This document shows, one piece after another, positions 10,150-19,778 of a stretch of DNA of 64,000 nucleotides. How positions within the stretch are numbered: the first letter of the stretch is position 1; every line of letters begins with the position of its first letter. A model generated the notes under the pieces. The model was given only the letters and a program-made list of their open reading frames with translations, had not been told where the DNA came from and did not search any database. This DNA comes from Schistocephalus solidus (Eukaryota > Platyhelminthes > Cestoda > Diphyllobothriidea > Diphyllobothriidae). The stretch spans positions 1-64,000 of the forward strand of contig WEDG01000695.1 of assembly GCA_017591395.1 (NCBI GenBank), in the 5' to 3' direction. The translations under genes were made by a program, and so were the position numbers.

Positions 10150-10690
10150 TGGCGGCCTCTAACTGGTACCCAACTCTCACATGTGGCTCCTCGAAGTTGG
10201 GTTCCTCCCAGTGACCACACCCCGGGCAACCGTCAGGACCGGTGGGCTAAACCGGGTGAGGGGCTCCGGTGTTGTGTGTGCCTCCACACCCGGTATGTCT
10301 GACTCCCGAACTTCCCACCTCCCCCCTCTCAAAAAGTCCTACGGTGGGGGTGACAGCAACCGCCTAGGCGGCCCAGGCTAACTGGTCGCTCTCCTACTAA
10401 AATAAAACCGTGACCCATAGTGGAGTTCGGCCCCCGTCCTTGATGTCCAAGCAGCCTTATTTAGGGACAGCACTGCTTGCCTCCTCGTGGTGCCCTAAAC
10501 AAATGCATGGTCTCACGTCTTCTGCAGCTGGTCGCGGCTCGCGGCTCGCTGACCGCGAAATACGTGTTCGTAAAACACAAACAAACAACAATACTCCCCA
10601 TCCTCATTCCCTGTGCAATACCCTCCGGTCTGCTTTGGTGACGGCGCTCACAATAGCAGCCTGAAATTTTCGTTCACTTCGAAAGAATCC
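10150..10690 (+). other. 5'UTR of the endonuclease-RT retroelement
   Basis: Non-coding sequence found at the 5' side of three other copies (15288-15575 on +, and 54056-54560 and 58957-59480 on -). Shared blocks include GGCCTCTAACTGGTAC, CCACACCCGGTATGTCTGAC and CCTAAACAAATGC. It contains a 7-bp stem (CCCAACT at about 10168 with AGTTGGG at about 10195) and other GC-rich self-complementary runs. It probably holds the internal promoter such elements need, but no promoter motif was identified. Confidence 0.65.
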
Positions 10691-11420
10691 GAGAAGCAAC
10701 GGGCCGGAACGGAGTACAACGCATGTCGCTCGGGAACTGGTGCACTACAAGGTGGACATTGCTGATCTCAGCGAGACCCGATTCTCTGAGCAGAGTCAGC
10801 TGGAGGAGGTTGGTACCAGCTACACATTCTTCTGGAGCGGCCGGCCAAGGGCAGAGCGACGCGACGCTGGTTTTGCCTTTTCCATCTGGAACGACATCTT
10901 GGGACGTCTGCCCTGTCTGTCGCAGGGTATCAATGATCGCCTGATGAGCCTCCGCCAACCTCTCCGTGGAGAAAAGTTCACTACCATCATCAGCACCTAC
11001 GGTCCCCCAATGACGAATTCTGATGCGGCGAAGAACATAATTTACGAGGACCTGGTGACTTTGCCAAAGGCAGACAAGTTAATTGTCCTTGGTGACCTCA
11101 AAGCCCGCATCTGGACGAACTATGCTGCCTGGCAGGTAGTGCTGGGTCCCCATGGTCTCGGTAGCTGTAATGATAACGAGCTCCTTCTTCTGCGAACGTG
11201 TGCGGAACACCATCTCCTGCGGACCAACACGCACTTCCACCTTCCGAAGCGGGAAAAGGCAACGTGGAGGCACCCTCAGTCACGGCGCTGGCAGCTGCTA
11301 GACTATATTCTCGTCTGGAGGCGAGATCAACAGGACATGCTGGTAACCAGAGCGATCCGCAATGCCGATGGTTAGACGGTTCACGCCTTGTAATCTTGCA
11401 GATGAGGTTTGAACTTTAAC
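10691..11420 (+). pseudogene. Apurinic-like endonuclease domain of the retroelement
   Basis: The frame from 10740 to 11375 gives [13 protein letters not shown] (the catalytic Glu), [27 protein letters not shown] (where DFNA is expected, so a catalytic Asn is lost) and [14 protein letters not shown]. This is the endonuclease-exonuclease-phosphatase fold used by non-LTR retrotransposons to nick target DNA. The usual start is missing: the better copy at 58956 starts [13 protein letters not shown], while here the equivalent reads into stops near 10660-10690. A stop after NADG at 11373-11375 ends the frame before the WTDHR-type end. Confidence 0.8.
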
Positions 11421-13014
11421 ATCGACGAAGGCCCCAAGGTAAGCAACCGCTAGGTAAGTTAAATACTCTGTTTTTAAAAATTTACCTGCTCACTGTTTTG
11501 ATTTCAGCAGCCAAATTACCGAGAAACTGGAGAACCTGCATGCTCCAGATAATAATGCCACCGTGGAAACCCGATGGGGTCAACTGCGAAATGTCATCCA
11601 GTCCACCGCCCTCGAAGTCGTCGGACGCGCACCTTGTCAACACCAAGACTGTTTTGACGATAATGACGCCGAAATCAGCATCTTACTCGCGGAGAAGAAT
11701 GAACTACACAAAGCCTGTATGGACCTTCGGAATGAAGCCACCAAAGCAGCCTTCAGCAACGGTGGTGGGAGATGCTGGGATGCCTGGATGATCGTAAAGG
11801 CTGAGGAAATCCAGGGGTGTGAGGACAGCAATGAAATGAAAATCTTCTTCAAAGCCATCAAGGCCATCTATGGCCCGTGTATCAAGGGTACCGCACTGCT
11901 GCTCAGCTCTGATGGCACAACACTGCTGGCAGAGAAATTGCAAATCCCAAAGTGCTGGTCCGAGCACTTCAGAAGTGTCCTTAGTTGCTCAGCTGCCATC
12001 TCCGATGCTGCCATTGACCAACTCCCTCAAGTGGACACGACCAATGACCTGGATCTGCCGCCTTCTCTACCAGAAACAATCTGGGCCGTGCAGCAGATTT
12101 CCAGCGGTAAAGCACCGGGATCCGACGCAATCCCACCGGAAGTCTACAAGTACGGTGGGCCCCAGCTGATGCCAGATCTCACAATACATATCCAGGAGAT
12201 GTGGTGCCAAGGAAATTCCTCAGGATTTCAAAGACGTGATTATCATCCATCTCTACAAGTGGAATGGGAACTGGCAACTTTGTGATAATCACAGAGGCAT
12301 CTCATTGCTCAAAGTCGCCAGGAAGATCTTCGCTCGTATCCTTCTCAATCGTCTGAACGGTCACGTAGAGCAGGGTCTGCTCCAGGAAAGCCAATTGGCT
12401 TCCGCCGACACCGCGGAACAACCGACATGATCTGTGCCACCCGCGAGCTGCAAGAGAAGTGCCAGGAGATGCGAACTCACCTTTGCACTACCTTCGTGGA
12501 TCAGACGAAAGGCTTTGACACGGTGAATCGCGATGGACTGTGGAAATTCATGCAGATATTTGATTGTCCTGAGCGGTTCATGAACATGGTGCGTCGGCTT
12601 CATGATGGGATGACGGCGCTTTTCATTGACAACGGGATGGTATCCGAAGGATTCGCAGTGACCAACGGAGTGAAGCAGGGCTTCATATTGGCTCACACCC
12701 GGTTCATTCTTATGTTCTCTGCTATGCTGATGAACGCGTACGGTGATGAGCAGCCTGGTTTCCGCATCGCCTACAGAACTGGCGGGCATCTTCTCAACAG
12801 CTGGCGTATGCAGGCTTCAACGCGCGTGTCTACGACTACAGTCCATGGCTTGCTCTTCGCGGACGACTGCGCTATTAACACCGTGACGGAGGAAGACATG
12901 CAAAGGAGTATTGACCTCTTCGCCGCAGGTTGCGCCGATTTTAGATTAACAATCAGTACAGCCAAAGCGGTTGTCATGGATCAGCCGCAACCCCACAGTT
13001 TGACCGTCGATTAC
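11421..13014 (+). pseudogene. Reverse transcriptase of the zinc-finger retroelement
   Basis: Two main frames, 11563-12285 and 12427-13062 (element part to 13014), carry the RT. Visible motifs are SSGKAPGSDAIPPEVYKYGGP (about 12100-12160), NHRGISLLKVA (12290-12320), FVDQTKGFDTVNRDGLW (12495-12545), NGVKQGFILAHT (12665-12700) and the catalytic LLFADDCAIN near 12852-12880. The palm FADD is intact but frames are broken near 12240 and 12400. Segment 11430-11510 looks like an intron but reads as coding in the better copy at 58104-58170. The element stops abruptly at 13014, where an antisense tail begins. Confidence 0.85.
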
Positions 13015-13860
13015 GACTATGTCCACCGTATGCTCCACGGAAGGGTGTTGCAGGGACGCTGACTTGCGCGTGATTTAGGCTAAAATAATATTAGACTTGC
13101 GCTGCATCTACAGCACTCTCTCCTCCTCCTCAACCTGAGCTGGGTGTCATGACAGAGTCAAGAACACAGGAGTTCGGTGAGGACGCCGATGACTGGCGCG
13201 GCCGGAGCAGCCCCTGGGCGTGCCATCACACCTGGCTTGGATCCCATGGGGTGGGAGTGCCGTAAAGACCCCATCAAGAAGGAGCCATTGCAGCCTTACT
13301 CTCAGTCCGCCAGTCAACCACTTCACACAAAACACACATTGAGCTGACCATGTGGTCCGAGTTATCCCGTCATTTGACAACATTTCAATCCACGGCTTTT
13401 AGCGCACCGTGATAGTTTCAAGCGCGTCAGATTGTTTATAGCGAGGAAAATGCGCTGAGCTGTCGACCTCACTCTCTCCTCCACCTCCACAATCAGACCA
13501 CCAGCCGAGCCAGTGAGTTGTCTGATGTGGGAGTGGGTGCATTGGCTGACGGGTCGGCGTACCCGTAATCGCGCGCCACAGCACGACCTGGGCCCCCATA
13601 ACGCACACACCAGGATTCACTAAATCAGGGGATATGGATGAGCCATCGCCGTCTGTCTGCCAGTCCACTGGTCAGCCACTCGACACACACCGCACATACA
13701 CTGGGCCGACCGAGTGGTGTAGTGTAAGTGTCAGATTGGCAGCCTTCCAAGCCACGGTGTCTATGAAACCGTGATATTCTCAGGTACGTGATGATTATTG
13801 TGAGGGTATTTTTTATGTATTGGTGTAGGTAGTGTGCGCTGATGTGGCTTAGCCTCCGGT
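13015..13860 (-). repeat. Retroelement tail, antisense
   Basis: Reverse complement of the two-module tail. It begins with the end of the tail (GACCGTCGA) directly against the + strand RT. It passes the second-module hairpin near 13395-13415 and the first-module hairpin near 13755-13775. It belongs to the inverted copy that continues to 15287. Confidence 0.8.
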
Positions 13861-14520
13861 GATATACCGCAGGTTTTCGTGGAGGCGCATCGACGCGTCG
13901 ACATTATGTCGGAGCCCACGGCACTGGTTCACCAGCCACCGATCAGGCTAATGCGTGAGTTGCTGTTGCGGACTGAGTGTGGGCCGGAGAAATCGGATGA
14001 GGCTGGGGGAAGTCATTCATGTTAGTGGGAAGGCAGTGGCGGTAAGAATGGCAGGAGCGGAGGGTGTTCATGGGGTATTAGTGTTTTTGGCATTGGGGTG
14101 AATTCCACTGTCACGGATGCGCATGCGATGAGTGGATGCGCGAGGACGGTGGGGGCAGTGGAGATGGCGATCTCTGGTGTGCATTGGTGCTCCAGGCCCT
14201 GATTCGCCAGTACCTGTACGATGAATTCGCAAGTGACCGACCAAGCCGATGCTTAAAGTGAATGTGCGGTCGCATTGAGGACAGTTTAGTAGAGATTCCC
14301 CATCACTGGTGATGTTGATGACGGCGGCGGTGGTGGGGGTAACAGGTGATTTGTAGAGTGATGTGATCTCTATGATGGTGAGAGGAATGGCATTGACGCC
14401 AGGGGTGAGGGTGGGGCGTCTGAAGGAGGGTTGGCAAAATTTGACGTAGAAGTTAGAATTGTCGGATTGTTGGTGCATTGCATACGAAGATGTCTGACCA
14501 GACCGATTCACGCGTGGAAG
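13861..14520 (-). pseudogene. Zinc-finger array, antisense copy
   Basis: The minus frame 14068-14511 contains CPQCDRTF...GHLRIHRTGTGE and a decayed following finger (HCPHRPRAS, second Cys lost). A first finger near 14500-14540 has lost both cysteines. The frame is broken between this array and the linker upstream. Confidence 0.7.
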
Positions 14521-15287
14521 GTGCGTTGATATCGCTGAAATGTTGGAAGGGACTGGGCACCGGCGGTTTTGGTCCGGGCGCTGCTGACTTTCGTGCCGCT
14601 ATTTTGGCCTTGCCGTCGGCGATCCGGTTGGCCTCATATATTGCTGCACCAGTCTTCTTGGATCTTCTCCATGCCGCTCTATTCTGGGTGAGGTCCTCCC
14701 AGGTCAACGGGTTGATTTTTAGTTGCTTCAGCGATTTCTTCAAAGTGTCCATGTAGCGTCGTTTTTAACCTCCCAGTCGGCAAGCACCCGTAGCGATATC
14801 TCCGTAGAAAATTCTTGTTGGTAGTCGCTCGTCGTCCACGCTCACCAGGTGGCCGGTCCATCACAGTTTCACTTGCCTCAGCATAGGGTGGATGCTGAGG
14901 ATTCCGGTCCGCTCCAGGACTTCCGTGTCCAGGATCCTGTCTTGCCATCTCAGCTTTACTATTCTGCGGAGGCAGCTGAGATGGAAGTGATTTAGCTTCC
15001 TGGCTTGGTTCGAGTAGGCGGTCCAGGTTTCCGCTCCCTAAAAGAGTGTCGTCCAGACGACGGCCTTGTTCATCTTCAGTTTGGTGTTCAGGTGAATACC
15101 ATTGCGATTCCACATGGAGTTATTCAGCCGGCCAAATGTGTGACTGGTTTTGGAGATCCGTTGGGCGACCTCGTCATCGATTCTCGTGTTGCGTGGCAGC
15201 GTGATTCCTAGATAAGCAAATATTTTAACATTTTTTGAGTTGAGCACGGTGACTTTGATTTGCGGAGCATTGTATTCCACGCTGAGT
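14521..15287 (-). pseudogene. RT C-terminus and linker, antisense copy
   Basis: On the minus strand the RT thumb segment reads NVKIFAYLGITLPRNTRIDDEVAQRISK (15080-15240, in pieces), followed by NTKLKMNKAVV, a stretch with several frameshifts, and a linker with DTLKKSLKQLKINPLTWEDL (14690-14750). The copy is 5'-truncated at 15287, where a + strand 5'UTR begins. Confidence 0.7.
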
Positions 15288-16590
15288 GGTGGCCTCTAAC
15301 TGGTACCAGACTCTAACCTGTGGCTCCGCTAAGTTGGGTTATTCCCAGTGGCTAAAACCCGGGCAACCGTCATGACCGGCGGTCTAAACCAGGTGAGGGT
15401 CTCTGGTTTGTTGTGTGCCTCCACACCCGGTATCTCTGACTCCCGAACTTCCCGCCTCCCCCCACTCAAAAGGTCCTACGGTGGGGACGACAGCAACCCC
15501 CTAGGCGGCCCAGGCTAATTCTGGTCGCTTTCCTACTAAAATAAAACCGTGACCCATAGTGGAGTTCAGCAGCCATCCGTGAGGCTGGTAAACCAGTGCC
15601 GTGGGCTCCGACATAATGTCGACGCGCCCGCTTAAACTGCCCACACTGCTCCCGAATATTAACACACCGCATGGGCCTACTAGAACACATGCGCCTCCAC
15701 GAAAACCTGCGGTATACCACCGGAGGCTAAGCCACATCAGCGCACACTACCTACATCAATACATAGAAAATACCCTCACCATCATCATCACGTATCCGAG
15801 AATACCACGGTGTCATAGACACCGTGGCTTGGAAGGCTGCCAATCTGACACTAACACTACACCACTCGGTCGGCCCAGTGTATGTGCGGTGTGTCGAGTG
15901 GCTGACCAGTGGACTAGGAGCAAGACTGCGATGGATCCTCCATATTCCCTGATTAAGTGAATCCTGGTGTGTGCGTTATGGGGGCCAGGTCGTGCTGTGG
16001 CGCGCGATTACGGGTACGCCGACCCGTCAGCCAATGCACCCACTCCCACATCAGACAACTCACTGGCTCGGCTGGTGGTCTGATTGTGGAGATGGAGGAG
16101 AGAGTGAGGTCGACAGCTCAGCGCATTTTTCCTCGCTATAAAACAATCTGACGCGCTTGAAACTATCACGGTGCGCTAAAAAGCCGTGGATTGAAATGTT
16201 GTCAAATGACGGGATAACTCGGACCACATGGTCAGCTCAATGTGTGTTTTGTGTGAAGTGGTTGACTGGCGGACTGAGAGTAAGGCTGCAATGGCTCCTT
16301 CTTGATGGGATCTTTACGGCACTCCCACCCCATGGGATCCAAGCCAGGTGTGATGGCACGCCCAGGGGCTGCTCCGGCCGCGCCAGTCATCGGCATCCTC
16401 ACCGAACTCCTGTCTTCTTGACTCTGTCATGACACCCAGCTCAGGTTGGGGAGGAGGAGAGAGTGCTGTAGATGCAGCGCAAGTCTAATATTATTTTAGC
16501 CTAAATCACGCGCAAGTCACCGTCCCTGCAACACCCTTCCGTGGAGCATACGGTTGACATCGTCTCATCGACTGTGGAACTGTCGTGTGT
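15288..16590 (+). mobile_element. UTR-only deletion derivative of the retroelement
   Basis: The first about 290 bp match the 5'UTR of copy 10150-10690. Near 15570-15580 the sequence jumps straight to the end of the last zinc fingers (MGLLEHMRLHENL, 15672-15710) and then a complete two-module tail to about 16590. Endonuclease, RT and most fingers are gone. The result is about 1.3 kb with both ends preserved, as expected of a non-autonomous derivative that could be mobilised by a full element. Confidence 0.7.
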
Positions 16591-16921
16591 CGTGTGTATC
16601 CTGGTGAGTGGATGTGTGGTAATGTGATTTGCATGTCGGTGTTTGCTACGGATTTTTAGGGATGCAAATATATTTCAAATTGGCGGCTCGCAGAACTCCG
16701 CCTCCGATTTAATTTTTAGAAGTTTTTTTTACTGTGTCTTTTCCAGTTCACCGTATATGCCAAAGATTGTTGACTTTTGTTTTGAATCGGATATGTTTTC
16801 CATACTACTCATTCTGCTGTCCATATGGATGCTCACATAGTGCAGCAATTATCCACTTTGTATTTATTTAAACCACGGTACTATGTTTGTAATGATGGGG
16901 CCCTCTGGGCCTTAAATATAC
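16591..16921. other. No gene recognised; possible end of another repeat
   Basis: AT-rich sequence after the tail. It contains GGGGCCCTCTGGGCC near 16898-16912 and runs into an (ATT)n array, which would suit the 3' end of a retroposed repeat, but nothing identifies it. Confidence 0.35.
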
Positions 16922-16928
16922 AATTTAT

Positions 16929-16959
<31 letters not shown>

Positions 16960-16960
16960 A
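16922..16960. repeat. (ATT)n microsatellite
   Basis: A run of TATTTATT followed by ATT units to 16960. Seen directly. Confidence 0.85.
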
Positions 16961-16989
16961 AATGAGATCTGAAGGTTACCTTTTTAGTA

Positions 16990-17120
16990 TCGCTGTTGTC
17001 TTCTTTGTCAGCGAGTACCCGCAACGACATCTCTATGGCACAGGTACCTGTGTAATCGCACGTCGTCCATCCTCACAAGGGTGTTGCTCCACCGCAGTTG
17101 CATTTGCTACAGTTTGGCGG
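16990..17120 (-). repeat. Fragment of the retroelement RT C-terminus
   Basis: The reverse complement resembles the segment encoding RWSGHLVRMDDERLPKR followed by GDVA: compare CGACATCTCTATGG and CGTCGTCCATCCTCACAAGG here with 14795-14860. Short and decayed. Confidence 0.5.
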
Positions 17121-17189
17121 GATGTTGACGGATATGGACTGTTTGAAGTTCCCTTTATATCCGAGATCCTGTCAAGCCAGCATATATTT

Positions 17190-17840
17190 ATTAACCAACA
17201 AAGGATTGCACTTGAGCATCTTTCGGTAAGAACGAGCTTTTTCCGGAGTTCAAACCACTTTTTTGTGAAAGCTTCTTGGCCCTTTTCGACTTTGAATTCT
17301 TCGTCTTTGGAGCTTCAAATTCGACGAGCTTTTCAAATTCACCCTTTTTTGTATCATTCAGCAACGATGCCGCATATGTTTGTGTATCCAGCACATTTCT
17401 GCTTTTGTCTAAGCTGGATGACAGTAGTAAGGTGCATGAGCTGGTTTGATCTCCCTTTTGAAGGAAGGAAATGCCTACTGATTTACTGAGCTCTGTAGAC
17501 GCAATGTCTTTAAGCTCTACATTATGTATTCTTGAGGAAGCTATATTTGCATACGTTATTTCTTTGGTTAGAATTCTCGTTGCTACGGGTGTTTTTTTCG
17601 GCTGAACTATGAACCTTATCTTTTAGATCGGCCATTTCTTGTTTCAAGTTACTTATCTCTTTCTCCATCAATAAGAATTTCTGCAAGAGATTTAAACACC
17701 CCATGCACTTTTCGCCCTCGTAGGTGACATTGATTAGTGTTCCCAGGCTTTTTGCCAGCTTTGCAGGAGGAGAAGTAGTAACAGAATATCGGTCTTTGTC
17801 ATCTTTTTGTTTGGATACAATTTTGTTTTCCAAATTGTCG
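17190..17840 (-). pseudogene. Unrecognised coiled-coil and Lys/Ser-rich coding remnant
   Basis: Two minus frames look protein-like. One (part of 17522-17986) contains CMGCLNLLQKFLLMEKE and then NLKQEMADLKDKV, a heptad-like coiled coil. The next (17191-17394) is rich in Lys and Ser (KTKNSKSKRAKKLSQKS). Both could belong to one protein broken near 17400-17520. The mix of a CxxC, a coiled coil and a basic tail is reminiscent of the first ORF of some LINEs, but I do not recognise it. The N-terminal end of the longer frame runs through the SINE-like unit and is not real. Confidence 0.35.
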
Positions 17841-17844
17841 TTAG

Positions 17845-17990
17845 GACGTAGCGCAGTGGTTATGTGCGTCGCCACATGAATCTGCGACTTGGGTTCGAGA
17901 CCCACCCACGCCGCGAATCTCTTTCCTCCGCACAGATGAGTCCTGAGCGTCTGCGTTTTCCCTCTAAGGACTGTATTCGAATGCATTTAA
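17845..17990 (+). repeat. tRNA-derived SINE-like unit
   Basis: A box-like TAGCGCAGTGGTTA at about 17849 and B box-like GGTTCGAGACC at about 17891 are spaced about 30 bp apart, as in a polymerase III internal promoter. The acceptor arms do not pair, so it is not a functional tRNA gene. The following sequence to about 17990 would be the SINE body. Confidence 0.55.
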
Positions 17991-18384
17991 TTTATAAATC
18001 CTCTTAAATAACTGGACTAGGATTCAATAGTATTCAGCAGTCAGACTTCTAATAAGCATGCAACGACTCTGCCTTTGTTGTGACTTCTCCCTCCCTGATT
18101 GAAAGCAGATTAGAGCAGCACACCGCTGGCGTGAATTTGGAAGCAAGTGAACTTTGAAGCTTGTATTTTTCGACGGCATAATGTCCTGGACATGGAGTAA
18201 TCCTCAGTGATGGAATATTTGGATAGCAGCAGAATCGTTAAGTCCAAGAAAATATTTCCCAAAATAAGAGACTGGACAATCCACTCAAGAGTTATTCCAA
18301 ATAAACGTGTCTTCTACACTAAGGTAGAAACTAAAACTTCGTAAACTCAAGGAGCTGAAATCCGAAAGCAATTTCAAACGACGC

Positions 18385-19778
18385 GCTTTTAGTTTATCAA
18401 GCTGTCAACAGGGGTTCAGAAAAGGAAGATCATGCACAACGAATTTGCTGTATTCGCTCCAGAGGTGGATCCAAGCACTTGAAGATGGACACGCGGTTCA
18501 CACTGCCTTCATTGACTTTCAAAAGGCCTTCGATACTGTGCCGCACGAGAGACTGCTGTACAAGCTAGAACGAACTGGAATCAGAGGTTACCTCCTCAAG
18601 TGGATCGAAACCTTCCTCGTGGGTCGGCGCCAGGTTGTGTGCATCGGCCAAGAGAGGTCAAGTTCTGCTGCGGTCGAGAGTGAGGTTCCTCAGAGTTCAG
18701 TACTAGGGCCAATACCGTTTTTAATATACGTGAACGATTGAATCAGGAATCTCGACTGTGAAGCAGCAATGTTTGCCGATGACATTAAAATCTGGAATGT
18801 CATCCAGAGCCCTGCTGACGAAGATAAACTGCAGATCAACCTAACTCAGTTATAGGAGTGGTCGAATCATTGGCTTTTGCGGTTCAACGTCGATAAGTGT
18901 ACAATACTTCGCTTAGGCAACCTATCTGGATCTGCCGAAAGTAGAAGTTACTTTCTCAACGGTGAAGCCTTAAAAGACGTGAAAACCCAAAAGGATCTTG
19001 ATGTGCTGACAACCACCACCTTAAAACCATCTTCTCACTGCTCGAAAGTGGCGAAGAGCGCAATTGCGGTGTTCCATGACATCAGAGGAGCCTTTTTGGA
19101 TTTCGATGAAGATCTCTTCGCTAAGACTTTTGGAACATTCATTAGGCCGCATTTGGAATATGCTATGCAAGCCTGGAAACCCTGGACAGTTCAAGATCAG
19201 AACTGCCTCGAAAGAGTACAGAGGAAAGCCACCAAAATGGTTAGAAGTCAAAGCGCCTTACCATATCGAACCCGCCTAATGAATCTTAATATGTTCCCCT
19301 TGAGTTATAGGCAAATGCTTGGTGATCTCCTGCAGACATTCCTCACTGTGAAAGGATTGGATTTTTGCCTGGAATTCTCGGACTTCTTTGAAATTGCCGT
19401 CATGACCCTTCTCCGAGGTCACCCATTGAAACTGCGTGTCCAGCAGGCGAGACTGGATGTGCGCAAGTTCTCATTCTCTGTCAGAGTGGTTAAACCATGG
19501 AATGCCTTCCCTGAAGACGTTGTGATGTCACCATCGCTGAAAAGCTTTAAAAGGAACCTTGACAGTTGTATGTTCCAAAACGAGCCTGAGCGATGAGGAA
19601 TTTATCTTAAACCTCGAGAGTCGTGCACCACTTGTCATATTTTATGACCGCCCTTTTGTACCTTTGCAACCCACAAGGTTTCTCTGTATACGGCACTTAA
19701 TTTAACGTTACAAATAGGGTACTCAATGGCGCATGCCTATTTCGCTCAATAAATTGAATTGAATTGAATTAAATTGAT
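18385..19778 (+). mobile_element. 5'-truncated CR1-like LINE
   Basis: The element starts inside the RT domain and runs through the 3'UTR to a short repeat tail of TTGAA units at 19753-19773, preceded by AATAAA. Such a short repeat 3' end is typical of CR1-group LINEs, and the RT style fits. It lies in the same orientation as PIGG, about 3.7 kb upstream. Confidence 0.75.
18406..19596 (+). pseudogene. CR1-like reverse transcriptase, two in-frame stops
   Basis: A single frame runs from 18406 to 19596, interrupted only by TGA at 18739 and TAG near 18853. Motifs are QQGFRKGRSCTTNLL, TAFIDFQKAFDTVPHERLL (first palm Asp), the catalytic FADD at 18772-18783, RFNVDKC, and a C-terminal region with IRPHLEYAMQAWKPW and RVQRKATKMV, typical of LINE RTs. 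With only two stops and no clear frameshift it is better preserved than the other elements here, so probably a younger insertion. Confidence 0.85.

Noticed and set aside
11439..11507. Apparent spliceosomal intron between endonuclease and RT (GTAAGC/GTAAGT donors, TTTCAG acceptor), also at 58104-58170
   Set aside because: In the unit 2 copy the same stretch translates as GKLNSLLLNLPAH and SNQITQKL, which continues the protein of the family. The splice-like signals are coincidental coding sequence, though cryptic splicing cannot be excluded.
17844..17916. Functional tRNA gene
   Set aside because: A and B boxes are present but acceptor arms do not pair.
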